Of a stretch of DNA of 13,972 nucleotides, positions 1-6,533 are shown piece after piece. The DNA lies in contig CAKTEF010000035.1 of NCBI GenBank assembly GCA_934547065.1, positions 1 to 13,972 on the forward strand, in the 5' to 3' direction. The translations under genes were made by a program, and so were the position numbers. The DNA comes from an uncultured Faecalibacterium sp. Its GTDB lineage: Bacteria > Bacillota > Clostridia > Oscillospirales > Ruminococcaceae. Under the pieces are notes generated by a model. That model did no database searches. It was not told the DNA's origin and saw nothing but the letters and a program-made list of their open reading frames with translations. Positions within the stretch are counted from its first letter, which is position 1. Each line of letters starts with the position of its first letter.

Positions 1-285
1 GAGTTCGTCCGCTTTTGGCTGCTTCGCTTCCGTAAGCTGGATATGACCCAGCCGGAGCAGCGGCAGGCACTGGTGGACACCTTCATCAATGCCATCTATC
101 TCTACGATGATAAGGTACTTATTACCTTTAATTATAAGGACGGTACGGAAACGGTCGCTTTCGGGGAAGCCGTGAAAGCGGAGAAAAGTTCGGATATGAG
201 TGCGCGAGGTGCACCAGAAAAGCCACACAGTAGCGTTGAAAAACGTGCTGTGTGGCTTCTTTTTTGTGTCAGATGGCGGGCTTGA
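1..285 (+). CDS. Large serine recombinase, C-terminal end (partial)
   Basis: The window opens inside this gene, and frame 1 is open from base 1 to the TGA at 283-285. The visible tail includes FVRFWLLRFRKLD, DTFINAIYLYDD and ITFNYKDGTE. This pattern is familiar from the C-terminal ends of large serine recombinases of clostridial conjugative and mobilisable elements (TnpX-like). Such proteins cut and rejoin DNA at attachment sites to excise or insert the element. The catalytic serine domain lies upstream of the window and cannot be checked. The last 20 or so codons run through a strong terminator hairpin (221-265), so the extreme C-terminus is probably not conserved and may be a chance extension at the element edge. 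The ATG at base 43 is internal and is not the start. Confidence 0.78.
   Translation, partial: EFVRFWLLRFRKLDMTQPEQRQALVDTFINAIYLYDDKVLITFNYKDGTETVAFGEAVKAEKSSDMSARGAPEKPHSSVEKRAVWLLFCVRWRA
221..265 (+). terminator. Rho-independent terminator at the recombinase end, probably bidirectional
   Basis: The 10-bp stem AGCCACACAG (221-230) pairs with CTGTGTGGCT (248-257), and an inner CGTT/AACG pair extends it. A T-run follows at 260-265. On the opposite strand the same stem is followed by TTTT, so it can also stop the convergent integrase fragment. It lies inside the annotated end of the recombinase frame. Confidence 0.8.
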
Positions 286-631
286 ATACCTTTTGACTAC
301 TTTTTGCGGAGTTCTCCGATTTGCCGGAAAGATACTCGTTCAATTTATCGGAGACATGGAGCGAATCTTCTTGTTCCAGATGAGTATAAATATCGGCGGT
401 GACCTGAATGCTGTTGTGTCCCATTAGTTTTTGTGCCGTGCGTAAGTCTACCCTTGCACGATAAAGTGTCGTTGCGTAGGTATGCCGCAGCATGTGGGGA
501 TGCAGGGAGAACGGCACAAGGGCCGCAACGTGAGAGTTCCACAACCGAGTGAATGCAGAGCGGGTCACATCGCCACCATTGGAGGCAGGAATAATATACC
601 GGCTCAAGTGTGGTGTACCGGAAATCAGCAC
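269..631 (-). pseudogene. Tyrosine recombinase (phage-type integrase), C-terminal fragment
   Basis: The 120-residue frame carries the C-terminal half of a tyrosine recombinase catalytic domain. It has HMLRH (residues 46-50, the H-x-x-R box), LMGH with His72, and ADIYTH with the nucleophile Tyr82. Full integrases are usually about 300-400 residues. The SAM-like DNA-binding domain and the first catalytic Arg are absent, and a TAA lies directly upstream of the GTG at 631, so no longer frame exists. I infer a dead remnant left by insertion or deletion. It is convergent with the serine recombinase, overlaps its end by 17 bp and shares its terminator. The fragment probably marks an old integrative element rather than an active one. 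Confidence 0.8.
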
Positions 632-922
632 TTACCAGATTTCACCGTGGCTTGACAAAATGCCAAGTCATGGTCATCCGTAACGCATCAGGTTGATATT
701 GGGTGCGCCGTTCTCTCTGCATGGATTTCCTGCCCCCTTCCGGCGGCGTTTTCCGGCTCTCCCACTTGGAGGTCATCGCCGTGTATCCCATGCAGACGGT
801 CTTTCGATTTTCAAGGTGCGTTGCTGATTTGGCAACAAAAAATCGCCACACAACAACCTGAACATGACCATTCCTTCCGGGATGGCTTTGATTCGGGTTT
901 GCTATGTAGCGATAAGAAAGTT

Positions 923-962
923 AAAAAGCTTGTTCCGGCTCCTTTGGGAGCCGAGCTGGAAC
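923..962 (-). terminator. Hairpin with T-run on the minus strand (candidate terminator)
   Basis: GGCTCC (937-942) pairs with GGGAGCC (946-952) around a TTT loop, and an outer GTTCC (932-936) pairs with GGAAC (958-962). On the minus strand the hairpin is followed by AAGCTTTTT (T-run 927-923). It could end a short transcript from the candidate promoter at 997-1025. Confidence 0.5.
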
Positions 963-996
963 TCTAAGCAAATATGTTATATTAAATTGTTGGAGT

Positions 997-1025
997 AGAT
1001 TACCATAAAATTCGCGCTGTGTCAA
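997..1025 (-). promoter_or_regulatory. Candidate sigma-A promoter, minus strand
   Basis: A perfect TTGACA -35 (bases 1025-1020) is followed after exactly 17 bp by TAATCT (1002-997), a weak -10 with 3 of 6 consensus bases. The predicted start is near 990, about 30 bp before the hairpin terminator at 923-962. No gene lies between, so the transcript would be a terminated RNA of about 65 nt. This is weak evidence resting on one good box. Confidence 0.3.
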
Positions 1026-1037
1026 CGTGAACTTGTC

Positions 1038-1103
1038 GGGGCGAGGCCCCTCCATCTTGCTGCGCAAGACCGTTCTGTCGCTTAAAAGCCCCACTGGGGC
1101 TTT
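1038..1103. repeat. Cluster of three small GC hairpins
   Basis: Three consecutive hairpins occur: GGGGC/GCCCC (1038-1050), CTTGC/GCAAG (1056-1068), and AAAGCCCC/GGGGCTTT (1085-1103, loop ACT). The density resembles the hairpin stretch at 8914-9203. Function is unknown; it may be the end structure of a decayed mobile element. Confidence 0.45.
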
Positions 1104-1252
1104 CATTGCTCCGCTCCGCTGCGCAAACGCGAACTTTTGAAAACAGGCCACTTTCGGCAGGGTGCAAAAAGAACTTTCCAAAACTTTAGCAAAAAGATAG
1201 AGAAATGGCATCCCCTTATCATCTTGACAGACATTCAAGGTGTAGGAACTCA

Positions 1253-1303
1253 TAAAAGCAACACCCCACAAACCTATCTCAGTTTGCGGGGTGTTGCTTT
1301 TTA
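1253..1303 (-). terminator. Terminator of the sugar transporter operon
   Basis: A long stem pairs AAAGCAACACCCC (from 1255) with GGGGTGTTGCTTT (ending near 1301), and CAAAC/GTTTG extends it inward. On the minus strand the stem is followed by a short T-run. It sits about 27 bp past the stop of the last permease gene, the expected place for the operon end. Confidence 0.85.
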
Positions 1304-1329
1304 TGATGAAGGAGAAAGAAGACAGCGGC

Positions 1330-2238
1330 TTAGCCCTTGTCTGCGCCGGAGGTAATGCCCTCGACGTAGAACTTCTGCATAATGACGAACAGGATGGAGA
1401 TGGGGATGGACACCAGCACGCCGCCTGCGCAGAAGAGTGCAAAGTAGTTGTTGATCAGGGTCTTTTGCAGCATATTGTACAGGCCGATGGCCACCGTCCA
1501 GTCAGCGGAAAGGCCGGAGTTCAGGATCATTTTGGCCACCACGAAGTCCGTCCACGGCACCATGAAGGAGCTGATGATGGTGTACACCAGAATGGGTCTG
1601 GACATGGGCAGAACGACTTGGAAGAACACCCGGGCGTCCGATGCACCGTCCAGCTTGGCGGCCTCCCGCAGGGAGACGGGGATGGTATCAAAGAAGCCCT
1701 TGCAGATCAGGTAGCCCAGACCGGACGAACCGGCGTAGACCATGATAAGACCCGCATAGGAGTTGGTCAGGTTGAGGTACTTCAGCACGAAGTAGACCGC
1801 GATCATGGCCAGCACACCCGGGAACAGGTTGACGATGACCGAGAGGTTCTGCAGCAGCTTGCGCCCCTTGAACCGGCAGCAGCTCAGCGCGTAGGCCACC
1901 ATCAGCACAAAGCAGGTGGAGATGACGCAGTTGAAGCAGGCCACCACAAGGGTGTTGGCAAACCAGCGCGGGAACTGCGCCACAGAGTCCGGGTGGAACA
2001 GGATGTTGATGTAGTTGCTTATGGTGTAGCTTGCCGGGAAGAACCGCCGCACATTGATGCCCCGGTCGGTGGAAAAGGAGGTGACCAGCAGCCACAGAAT
2101 GGGCACCAGCCAGATAGCTGCCAGCAAGGTCAGCAGCAGATGCCGCAGAATGCTGCGGACTTCCCGGAGGATGCGCCCACGGCGCAGCTGCGCCTGCGTT
2201 TCAGCGGAACGAGCTGAAGAAATCGTTGCCTGTGTCAA
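1330..2238 (-). CDS. Sugar ABC transporter permease, MalG/GanQ-type
   Basis: This is the second membrane subunit of a CUT1-family carbohydrate importer, 302 residues, close to the usual 275-300. About six membrane helices are visible (roughly 34-55, 92-118, 130-154, 160-182, 214-238, 265-292). The cytoplasmic EAA loop that docks the ATPase is at 191-211 (REAAKLDGASDARVFFQVVLP). The start is a TTG at 2238-2236. It overlaps the upstream permease stop by 4 bases (TTGA) and has AAGGAGG at 2255-2249, ten bases away. No ATG exists near the N-terminus, so TTG is the best start. The 4-base overlap implies translational coupling. Substrate is inferred from the neighbouring GH42 enzyme: beta-galactosides or galacto-oligosaccharides. 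Confidence 0.93.
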   Translation of the reverse strand: MTQATISSARSAETQAQLRRGRILREVRSILRHLLLTLLAAIWLVPILWLLVTSFSTDRGINVRRFFPASYTISNYINILFHPDSVAQFPRWFANTLVVACFNCVISTCFVLMVAYALSCCRFKGRKLLQNLSVIVNLFPGVLAMIAVYFVLKYLNLTNSYAGLIMVYAGSSGLGYLICKGFFDTIPVSLREAAKLDGASDARVFFQVVLPMSRPILVYTIISSFMVPWTDFVVAKMILNSGLSADWTVAIGLYNMLQKTLINNYFALFCAGGVLVSIPISILFVIMQKFYVEGITSGADKG

Positions 2239-3683
2239 GAGAACGTCGCCTCCTTCTTATTGATAAACCGGAAGCAGACCAGCGTGAACACTGCGCAGAT
2301 GATGAACACCATAATGCCGATGACTGCAGCCATCTTGTAGTTGTATTGCTCCTGTGTCAGACGGAACAGCCATGTGACCAGCAGATCCACCTCTTTGGCG
2401 CTGGAGGATGCCAGCGCCTGATCCTTGGTGATATAAACGTCCTGTGTGAGCAGGTAGATGACGTTGAAGTTGTTGACGTTGCGCACAAAATCCGTTACCA
2501 GCGCCGGCCCCTGCACACTGAGCAGGTAGGGCAGCTTGATGTGGATGAAGCTCTGCCACGGCGAAGCGCCGTCGATGGTGGAGGCCTCCAGCATATCACT
2601 GGGAATATTCATCAGCACACCGGTGGCAATGAGCATCTGGTAGGGCACGCCCACCCAGATGTTGATCAGGATGATCATGAACTTTGCCCAGTGCTGATCG
2701 GTCAAAAACGGGATATGGTTCATGTTCTGCCCCAGCAGGCCAATGGTCTTTAGAAAGTCGGTCACGCCTGCATTGGACATCAGGGTGTTGAAGATGCCGG
2801 CGTCCGAGAAGAAGTTGCGCACCAGCAGCAGGGTGACGAACTGCGGCACCGCAATGGTGATGATGAACAGGGTGCGCCAGAGCTTCTGGCACTTGGTCTT
2901 TTTGTTGTTGATGAGCATGGTCAGAAATACGCCGCCGAAGAAGTTGGTGAAGGTGGCAAAGAAGGCCCACACCAGCGTCCAGCCCAGCACCCGGCCAAAG
3001 GCGTAGCTGAAGGTCACCGTCAGCGACTGCCCGCCAAACAGAGAAGCAAAGTTCGCCAGCCCCACCCATGTGAACAAGGCGGCGGGCGGCATGTGCTGCT
3101 GGTCGTAGTTCGTGAACGCCACGGCGATCAGGATGAACAGCGGCACAATGGTAAATACCACCACACCCAGCACCGGCAGGGTGAGCAGGGTCACATAGAA
3201 CTTCTCGTTCAGGTACAGCGTGATGTCCTGCCGGAAGTTATTGGGCTTTTTGCCGGCGGCCTTCTGCGCCTGCAAAGCGTAGTTGCTCTGCACCACCAGC
3301 ATAGCCGCTGCGATCAGCGTTACAATGACCACCAGCGCGATCACGCTGAGCAGCAGGATGGCAAACGAGTTGTCGTAGTTGTTGACCTCGTTCTTTAAGG
3401 TAAGGGGGTTGAACTGCATCTCCATCTGCACCGTGCCCAGCGTGCTGAACTTTTTCAGCGCCGGAATGCCGGAGGTGCCCAGAAAATACAGCCCCAGTCC
3501 CTGCACCAGCGTTACCAGCAGCGCCTTGATGAGCTGGCCGTGGCCGATGTAGCCCAGACCCCAGACAACGAGGGACAGCTTTGTAAAAATGTCTCCGTGA
3601 ACGAATGCGTGACCGAACTTCTGAAGAAAATTCGGTTCCCGGCCATCCGCCCGCAAGGGCGGTGTAAGGACCATTTCTGCCAC
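2235..3683 (-). CDS. Sugar ABC transporter permease, MalF/GanP-type, with extended N-terminus
   Basis: This is the first membrane subunit of the CUT1 importer, 482 residues from the chosen GTG (3683-3681). AAAGGAG (3699-3693) lies nine bases upstream. The frame is open further upstream, but that part runs through the intergenic terminator and encodes nothing MalF-like. The first 150 residues hold two extra hydrophobic stretches (about 50-70 and 107-132) before the conserved permease core (about 164 onward). The EAA loop is at 366-385 (EASTIDGASPWQSFIHIKLP). Typical permeases of about 290 residues lack this extension; longer MalF/GanP forms have one. It pairs with the MalG-like subunit in the inner leaf of the complex and needs an ATPase that is not encoded here. 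Confidence 0.92.
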   Translation of the reverse strand: MAEMVLTPPLRADGREPNFLQKFGHAFVHGDIFTKLSLVVWGLGYIGHGQLIKALLVTLVQGLGLYFLGTSGIPALKKFSTLGTVQMEMQFNPLTLKNEVNNYDNSFAILLLSVIALVVIVTLIAAAMLVVQSNYALQAQKAAGKKPNNFRQDITLYLNEKFYVTLLTLPVLGVVVFTIVPLFILIAVAFTNYDQQHMPPAALFTWVGLANFASLFGGQSLTVTFSYAFGRVLGWTLVWAFFATFTNFFGGVFLTMLINNKKTKCQKLWRTLFIITIAVPQFVTLLLVRNFFSDAGIFNTLMSNAGVTDFLKTIGLLGQNMNHIPFLTDQHWAKFMIILINIWVGVPYQMLIATGVLMNIPSDMLEASTIDGASPWQSFIHIKLPYLLSVQGPALVTDFVRNVNNFNVIYLLTQDVYITKDQALASSSAKEVDLLVTWLFRLTQEQYNYKMAAVIGIMVFIICAVFTLVCFRFINKKEATFS

Positions 3684-3750
3684 AGAAGTCAACTCCTTTC
3701 TTCTTGCAGCGGGTTTACGGCAAACAGAATGCTGCTTTTTGTCCTGCGAT

Positions 3751-3786
3751 AAAAAGCGGGCACACTGCATTCTGCTGCGTGCCCGC
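3751..3786 (-). terminator. Intra-operon terminator/attenuator between binding protein and permeases
   Basis: GCGGGCAC (3756-3763) pairs with GTGCCCGC (3779-3786), and on the minus strand TTTTT (3755-3751) follows. It sits in the 118-bp gap between the binding-protein stop and the first permease. Partial termination here would give more binding protein than permease, a common pattern in binding-protein transport operons. Confidence 0.75.
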
Positions 3787-3801
3787 CGGAAAAACCGGAA
3801 C

Positions 3802-5082
3802 TTACTGTGCCACAGGTGCGGTGATGCCGGCCACAGCGTCATCCATCAGCTGCTGGGTGGTCTTGCCCTGCGTGTCGCCGGAGGCGAGGATCTCGCCCAG
3901 ACTTGCGGCGGAGCTCCAGTAGTTTGCGCCTACCCGCTGCAGGGTAGCGTAAGAGCTCTGCTCGGCCAGTGCGGCAATGGCGGGTGCAGACTGCACAGCC
4001 TCGGTGGCGTTTGCGTTGATGTTGGAGGGACCCAGCTTGCGGTCGTTGAAGCGCTTGTTCTGGTTGTCCTCGTTGGTGATGAAGTCGGCCAGCATCATAG
4101 CCACGCCCACGTTCGCGCTGTGGGGGTTGACGCCCACCAGCTTGTAGCCGGAGAAGGAGCCCATCTGGGTCTGCGCGCCGTTCAGGGTGTAGGTTGGCAG
4201 CTTGGTGGCGGCATAGCCTTCGCCCCATGCCTCCTGGGCGGTGCTGGCGTTCCAGGTACCGGAGATGGCGGCGCAGCAGCTGCCGTCCTTGATGGCAGAA
4301 ACGATATCAGCATCCGCGCCGGATTTGAAGCCGGGGTTTGCGGTGATATCCAGAATGGCCTGCGTTACGTCTGCGCCGGGAGCCTCGTTCCAGTTGCAGA
4401 CGGTGTTGATGCCGTCATCGGCCAGCGTTGCCACCAGACCGGCACCTGCATAGAAGCTGTAAATGTACCATGCGTCGTTCACGCTCATCATGAACTTCTT
4501 CCCGGCGGCAGCTGCCTTTTCCAGCATGGTGTCCATGCTCTGCACGTCCTCGGCGCTCAGAATGCTTGCATCATAGTACAGGAAGTAGCCGTTGTCGGCG
4601 GTCATGGGGTAGGCGTAAAGCTTGTCGTTCATGGTGGCAGCGCCCACAGAGCCGGGCAGGTTGCGGCTCTTCACGTCGTCCGGGTTCAGCAGCACTTCCT
4701 GCAGAGCACCGGCGTTCACCAGCTCATTCAGCTGGTCATCGGCAAAGGCGAAAACGTCTGCGGCAGACTCCGGGTCAGCCAGAACGGTGTCCTTTGCGCT
4801 GGACTCGGACTGCACGCCGATCTCGATGGTCACATTGCCCTTGTCCGCATTCTGCTCAATAAAGGCATCTGCCATCTCGCGCAGCATGGTCTGGTCCTCT
4901 TCTGCGCCCCACATGGTCAGCTTCACATCGCCCCAGCTCTCCGCAGCAGAGGCAGCCGTGCTGGAAGCGGCAGCAGAGGAAGCGGTGCCAGAGGAAGAAC
5001 CGCCGCAGGCAGTCAGCACACCGGCAGCAGCCACAGTACCCATGGCAGCAAGGAAGTTACGGCGGGAAATCAGCTTTTTCAT
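3802..5082 (-). CDS. Extracellular sugar-binding lipoprotein (solute-binding protein, MalE/GanS-type)
   Basis: This 426-residue protein captures sugar outside the cell and delivers it to the two permeases. The N-terminus MKKLISRRNFLAAMG runs into a hydrophobic stretch and the lipobox LTAC with Cys26, so it is a lipid-anchored protein. A Ser/Ala/Thr-rich linker (27-49) follows, then the binding fold (KLTMWGAEEDQTMLREMADAF). The SRRNFL segment also matches the twin-arginine pattern. The ATG at 5082-5080 has AAGGAG (5097-5092) nine bases upstream; the frame extends 40 codons further but that region holds the promoter and operators. First gene of its operon. Ligand is inferred from context (galacto-oligosaccharide or beta-galactoside); maltodextrin is possible on family grounds but no alpha-glucosidase is nearby. 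Confidence 0.92.
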   Translation of the reverse strand: MKKLISRRNFLAAMGTVAAAGVLTACGGSSSGTASSAAASSTAASAAESWGDVKLTMWGAEEDQTMLREMADAFIEQNADKGNVTIEIGVQSESSAKDTVLADPESAADVFAFADDQLNELVNAGALQEVLLNPDDVKSRNLPGSVGAATMNDKLYAYPMTADNGYFLYYDASILSAEDVQSMDTMLEKAAAAGKKFMMSVNDAWYIYSFYAGAGLVATLADDGINTVCNWNEAPGADVTQAILDITANPGFKSGADADIVSAIKDGSCCAAISGTWNASTAQEAWGEGYAATKLPTYTLNGAQTQMGSFSGYKLVGVNPHSANVGVAMMLADFITNEDNQNKRFNDRKLGPSNINANATEAVQSAPAIAALAEQSSYATLQRVGANYWSSAASLGEILASGDTQGKTTQQLMDDAVAGITAPVAQ

Positions 5083-5129
5083 GATCCAGTTCTCCTTCGT
5101 TCTCAATCTGAAATCTCCAATCACTCTTT

Positions 5130-5150
5130 GTTGCGCTTGTAAGTTGCGCA
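5130..5150. promoter_or_regulatory. Putative LacI-type operator pair, transporter promoter-proximal
   Basis: Two copies of GTTGCGC (5130-5136 and 5143-5149) lie 13 bp apart. They fall about +23 to +43 from the predicted start site of the transporter operon, a position suited to blocking elongation or promoter escape. The same core recurs at 5281-5299, 6418-6425 and 8534-8550. Confidence 0.6.
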
Positions 5151-5178
5151 CATCCGAGCAACTATTTTCTGTACTCAT

Positions 5179-5207
5179 AGAATACCGCATTCCTTTGCTC
5201 ACGTCAA
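5179..5207 (-). promoter_or_regulatory. Sigma-A promoter of the sugar transporter operon
   Basis: TTGACG (-35, bases 5207-5202) and TATTCT (-10, bases 5184-5179) are separated by exactly 17 bp on the minus strand. The predicted start is near 5172, giving a leader of about 90 nt before the binding-protein ATG. Confidence 0.75.
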
Positions 5208-5280
5208 TGGACGAAATTCACGGGATTGTTGGGTCAAAACTGGAAAATATGACGGTAAAATCGGGATACATGGGCGAAAA

Positions 5281-5299
5281 CGCGCAACTTTAGCGCAAC
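5281..5299. promoter_or_regulatory. Putative upstream LacI-type operator pair
   Basis: CGCGCAAC (5281-5288) and AGCGCAAC (5292-5299) are two copies of GCGCAAC with an 11-bp period, about one helical turn. They lie some 110-130 bp upstream of the predicted transporter start site and about 150 bp from the proximal pair, a geometry compatible with DNA looping. Confidence 0.5.
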
Positions 5300-5317
5300 C
5301 CTTTCCGTACAAAGAGC

Positions 5318-5348
5318 AAAAATGCCCGCTCCGGGAAAGGAGCAGGCA
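5318..5348 (-). terminator. Terminator of the lacI-family gene
   Basis: TGCCCGCTCC (5323-5332) pairs with GGAGCAGGCA (5339-5348), with one wobble and loop GGGAAA. On the minus strand TTTTT (5322-5318) follows. It lies 12 bp past the regulator's stop and separates that gene from the transporter operon. Confidence 0.85.
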
Positions 5349-5359
5349 CGGAAAGCGCA

Positions 5360-6391
5360 TTATTTGATGCTGCGGGAGCGTTCCATCCACTTGGTAGAAT
5401 CCCTCAGAATGACCTGATAGCCTTCCAGCTGCCGCATGACGATCTCTTTGCCGGCCAGACGGTCCAGCAGCATCCGGCAGGCGGTCTTGCCCAGCTGCTC
5501 TGCATCGTACTGCACCGCCGAGACCGAGGGCGTAATGCTGGCAAGCATGGAACTGTCGTACAAGCTGGCGACCCGCAGGTCGTTGGGCACGAGGATGTGC
5601 CGCATCCGCAGCTCCCGCATGACCTCAAAGGCGATCTCGTCATCACCGCAGAGGATGCAATCTGCTTTCTGCTCCAGCGCCGCCTCCAGTGCATCAATGG
5701 TCTGCCCGGAAGATTCCACGCCGGAATGAACGAGCCGCTGGTCTACCGGTACGCCAAATTCTGCGAAGCCACGCAGGTACCCGCGCGTGCGGTCGGTGTT
5801 GACCGCGTAGATGGTGCTGCCCACCAGCAGCGCGATGCGCTTGGCGCCCAGCTGCAAAAGAATGCGGGTCATCTCGCAGGCGGCAGAAACCTGATCGTTG
5901 TCTGCCTGCGGGATGGTCTTGTCCTCGCTGCGTCCGATGAGCACGAAAGGTGTCTCATATTGCCGCAAAAGGTCGATGCAGGGGTCGTCTGCCATGGCGT
6001 AGGTCAGGATCACGCCGTCCACCTTGTGGTTGGCAAGCTGCCGCTGCAGCTGCGGGTACTCGGTATAGGAGGAGTAGCACAGCATCAGGTCATAGCCGCG
6101 CTGGTCTGCCATGGTGCAGATGCCGCCCATGCACTTGCGCAAAAAGGGCAGATCCAGCGTAATAAACCGCTGCGGCATGATCATGGCAATGTTGTTGGTG
6201 CGCAGCTTTTCGCTGCTCTGTGCGGAAACCGGCTCGGAACGGGTGCGCCCCATATAGGCGTACACCTTGGCGCGGGTCTTTTCGCTGATGCGCCCTTTGC
6301 CGGAAAGTGCGCGTGATACCGTCGTTTTAGAAACACCAAGCGCATCGGCCACCTGCTCGATCGTCATTTTTTCGGTTTCCTTTGCAGCCAC
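5360..6391 (-). CDS. LacI-family transcriptional regulator (GanR/LacR-like)
   Basis: This is a sugar-responsive DNA-binding protein of 343 residues from the chosen GTG (6391-6389). An AAAAGGAGAGG ribosome site lies just upstream, and the DNA further 5' is promoter and operator. A second possible start is the ATG eight codons in. The helix-turn-helix is near residues 11-30 (IEQVADALGVSKTTVSRALS). The remainder is a periplasmic-binding-protein-like effector domain (NIAMIMPQ near its start; GVILTYAMADD; DNDQVSAACEMTRILLQLGAKRIALL). It has its own promoter and terminator and sits between the GH42 gene and the transporter genes. It probably represses both and itself through TTGCGCAA-type boxes; the effector is likely a galactoside, by context. 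Confidence 0.93.
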   Translation of the reverse strand: MAAKETEKMTIEQVADALGVSKTTVSRALSGKGRISEKTRAKVYAYMGRTRSEPVSAQSSEKLRTNNIAMIMPQRFITLDLPFLRKCMGGICTMADQRGYDLMLCYSSYTEYPQLQRQLANHKVDGVILTYAMADDPCIDLLRQYETPFVLIGRSEDKTIPQADNDQVSAACEMTRILLQLGAKRIALLVGSTIYAVNTDRTRGYLRGFAEFGVPVDQRLVHSGVESSGQTIDALEAALEQKADCILCGDDEIAFEVMRELRMRHILVPNDLRVASLYDSSMLASITPSVSAVQYDAEQLGKTACRMLLDRLAGKEIVMRQLEGYQVILRDSTKWMERSRSIK

Positions 6392-6417
6392 GGAATATCC
6401 TCTCCTTTTCACAGATC

Positions 6418-6425
6418 TGCGCAAC
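6418..6425. promoter_or_regulatory. Putative autoregulatory operator of the lacI-family gene
   Basis: TGCGCAAC (6418-6425), GTTGCGCA on the minus strand, lies about +8 to +15 from the predicted start site of the regulator gene. It is a single copy of the core seen in pairs at the other two promoters, consistent with weaker autorepression. Confidence 0.5.
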
Positions 6426-6438
6426 AGAGCGCCACCCC

Positions 6439-6467
6439 AGCATACCGGGATAAGCCCGCTTTGTCAA
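6439..6467 (-). promoter_or_regulatory. Sigma-A promoter of the lacI-family gene
   Basis: TTGACA (-35, bases 6467-6462) and TATGCT (-10, bases 6444-6439) are separated by exactly 17 bp. The predicted start is near 6432, about 40 bp before the GTG. Confidence 0.8.
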
Positions 6468-6481
6468 GCCCGAAAGCAAAC

Positions 6482-6512
6482 AAAAAGCGTTCTGCTTTTT
6501 CGGCAGAACGCT
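6482..6512 (-). terminator. Terminator of the GH42 gene
   Basis: AGCGTTCTGC (6486-6495) pairs perfectly with GCAGAACGCT (6503-6512). On the minus strand the stem is followed by TTTTTG. It lies about 20 bp after the GH42 stop and just upstream of the regulator's promoter, making the GH42 gene its own transcription unit. Confidence 0.88.
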
Positions 6513-6533
6513 GAAAACTGTTGCTTTTGCTCC

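Larger units (their letters stand above)
632..1329. other. Gene-poor gap between the integrase fragment and the sugar transporter
   Basis: I see no credible gene in about 700 bp. A 69-codon minus-strand frame at 642-851 has no ribosome site and no recognised domain. It sits beside the truncated integrase and is probably mobile-element remnant. The stretch 920-1110 is a run of small hairpins (listed separately). The right end holds the terminator of the transporter operon. Confidence 0.6.

Noticed and set aside
642..851. 69-codon minus-strand frame upstream of the integrase fragment
   Set aside because: It has no ribosome site, no domain and no clear start, and is in a different frame from the integrase fragment. 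Treated as mobile-element remnant.
1291..2217. Long + strand frame opposite the MalG-like gene
   Set aside because: It mirrors a well-supported permease gene, has His/Gln/Gly-rich low-complexity translation and no ribosome site. Similar antisense frames at 3739-5142, 7110-8636 and 11720-13033 are rejected for the same reason.
5083..5202. Longer N-terminus for the sugar-binding protein
   Set aside because: The extra codons cover the promoter -10 and the operator pair. The internal ATG has a good ribosome site and begins a classical lipoprotein signal.
5083..5359. Catabolite-response (cre) element near the transporter promoter
   Set aside because: No segment fits the CcpA consensus well; the only repeated palindromic core is the TTGCGCAA type.
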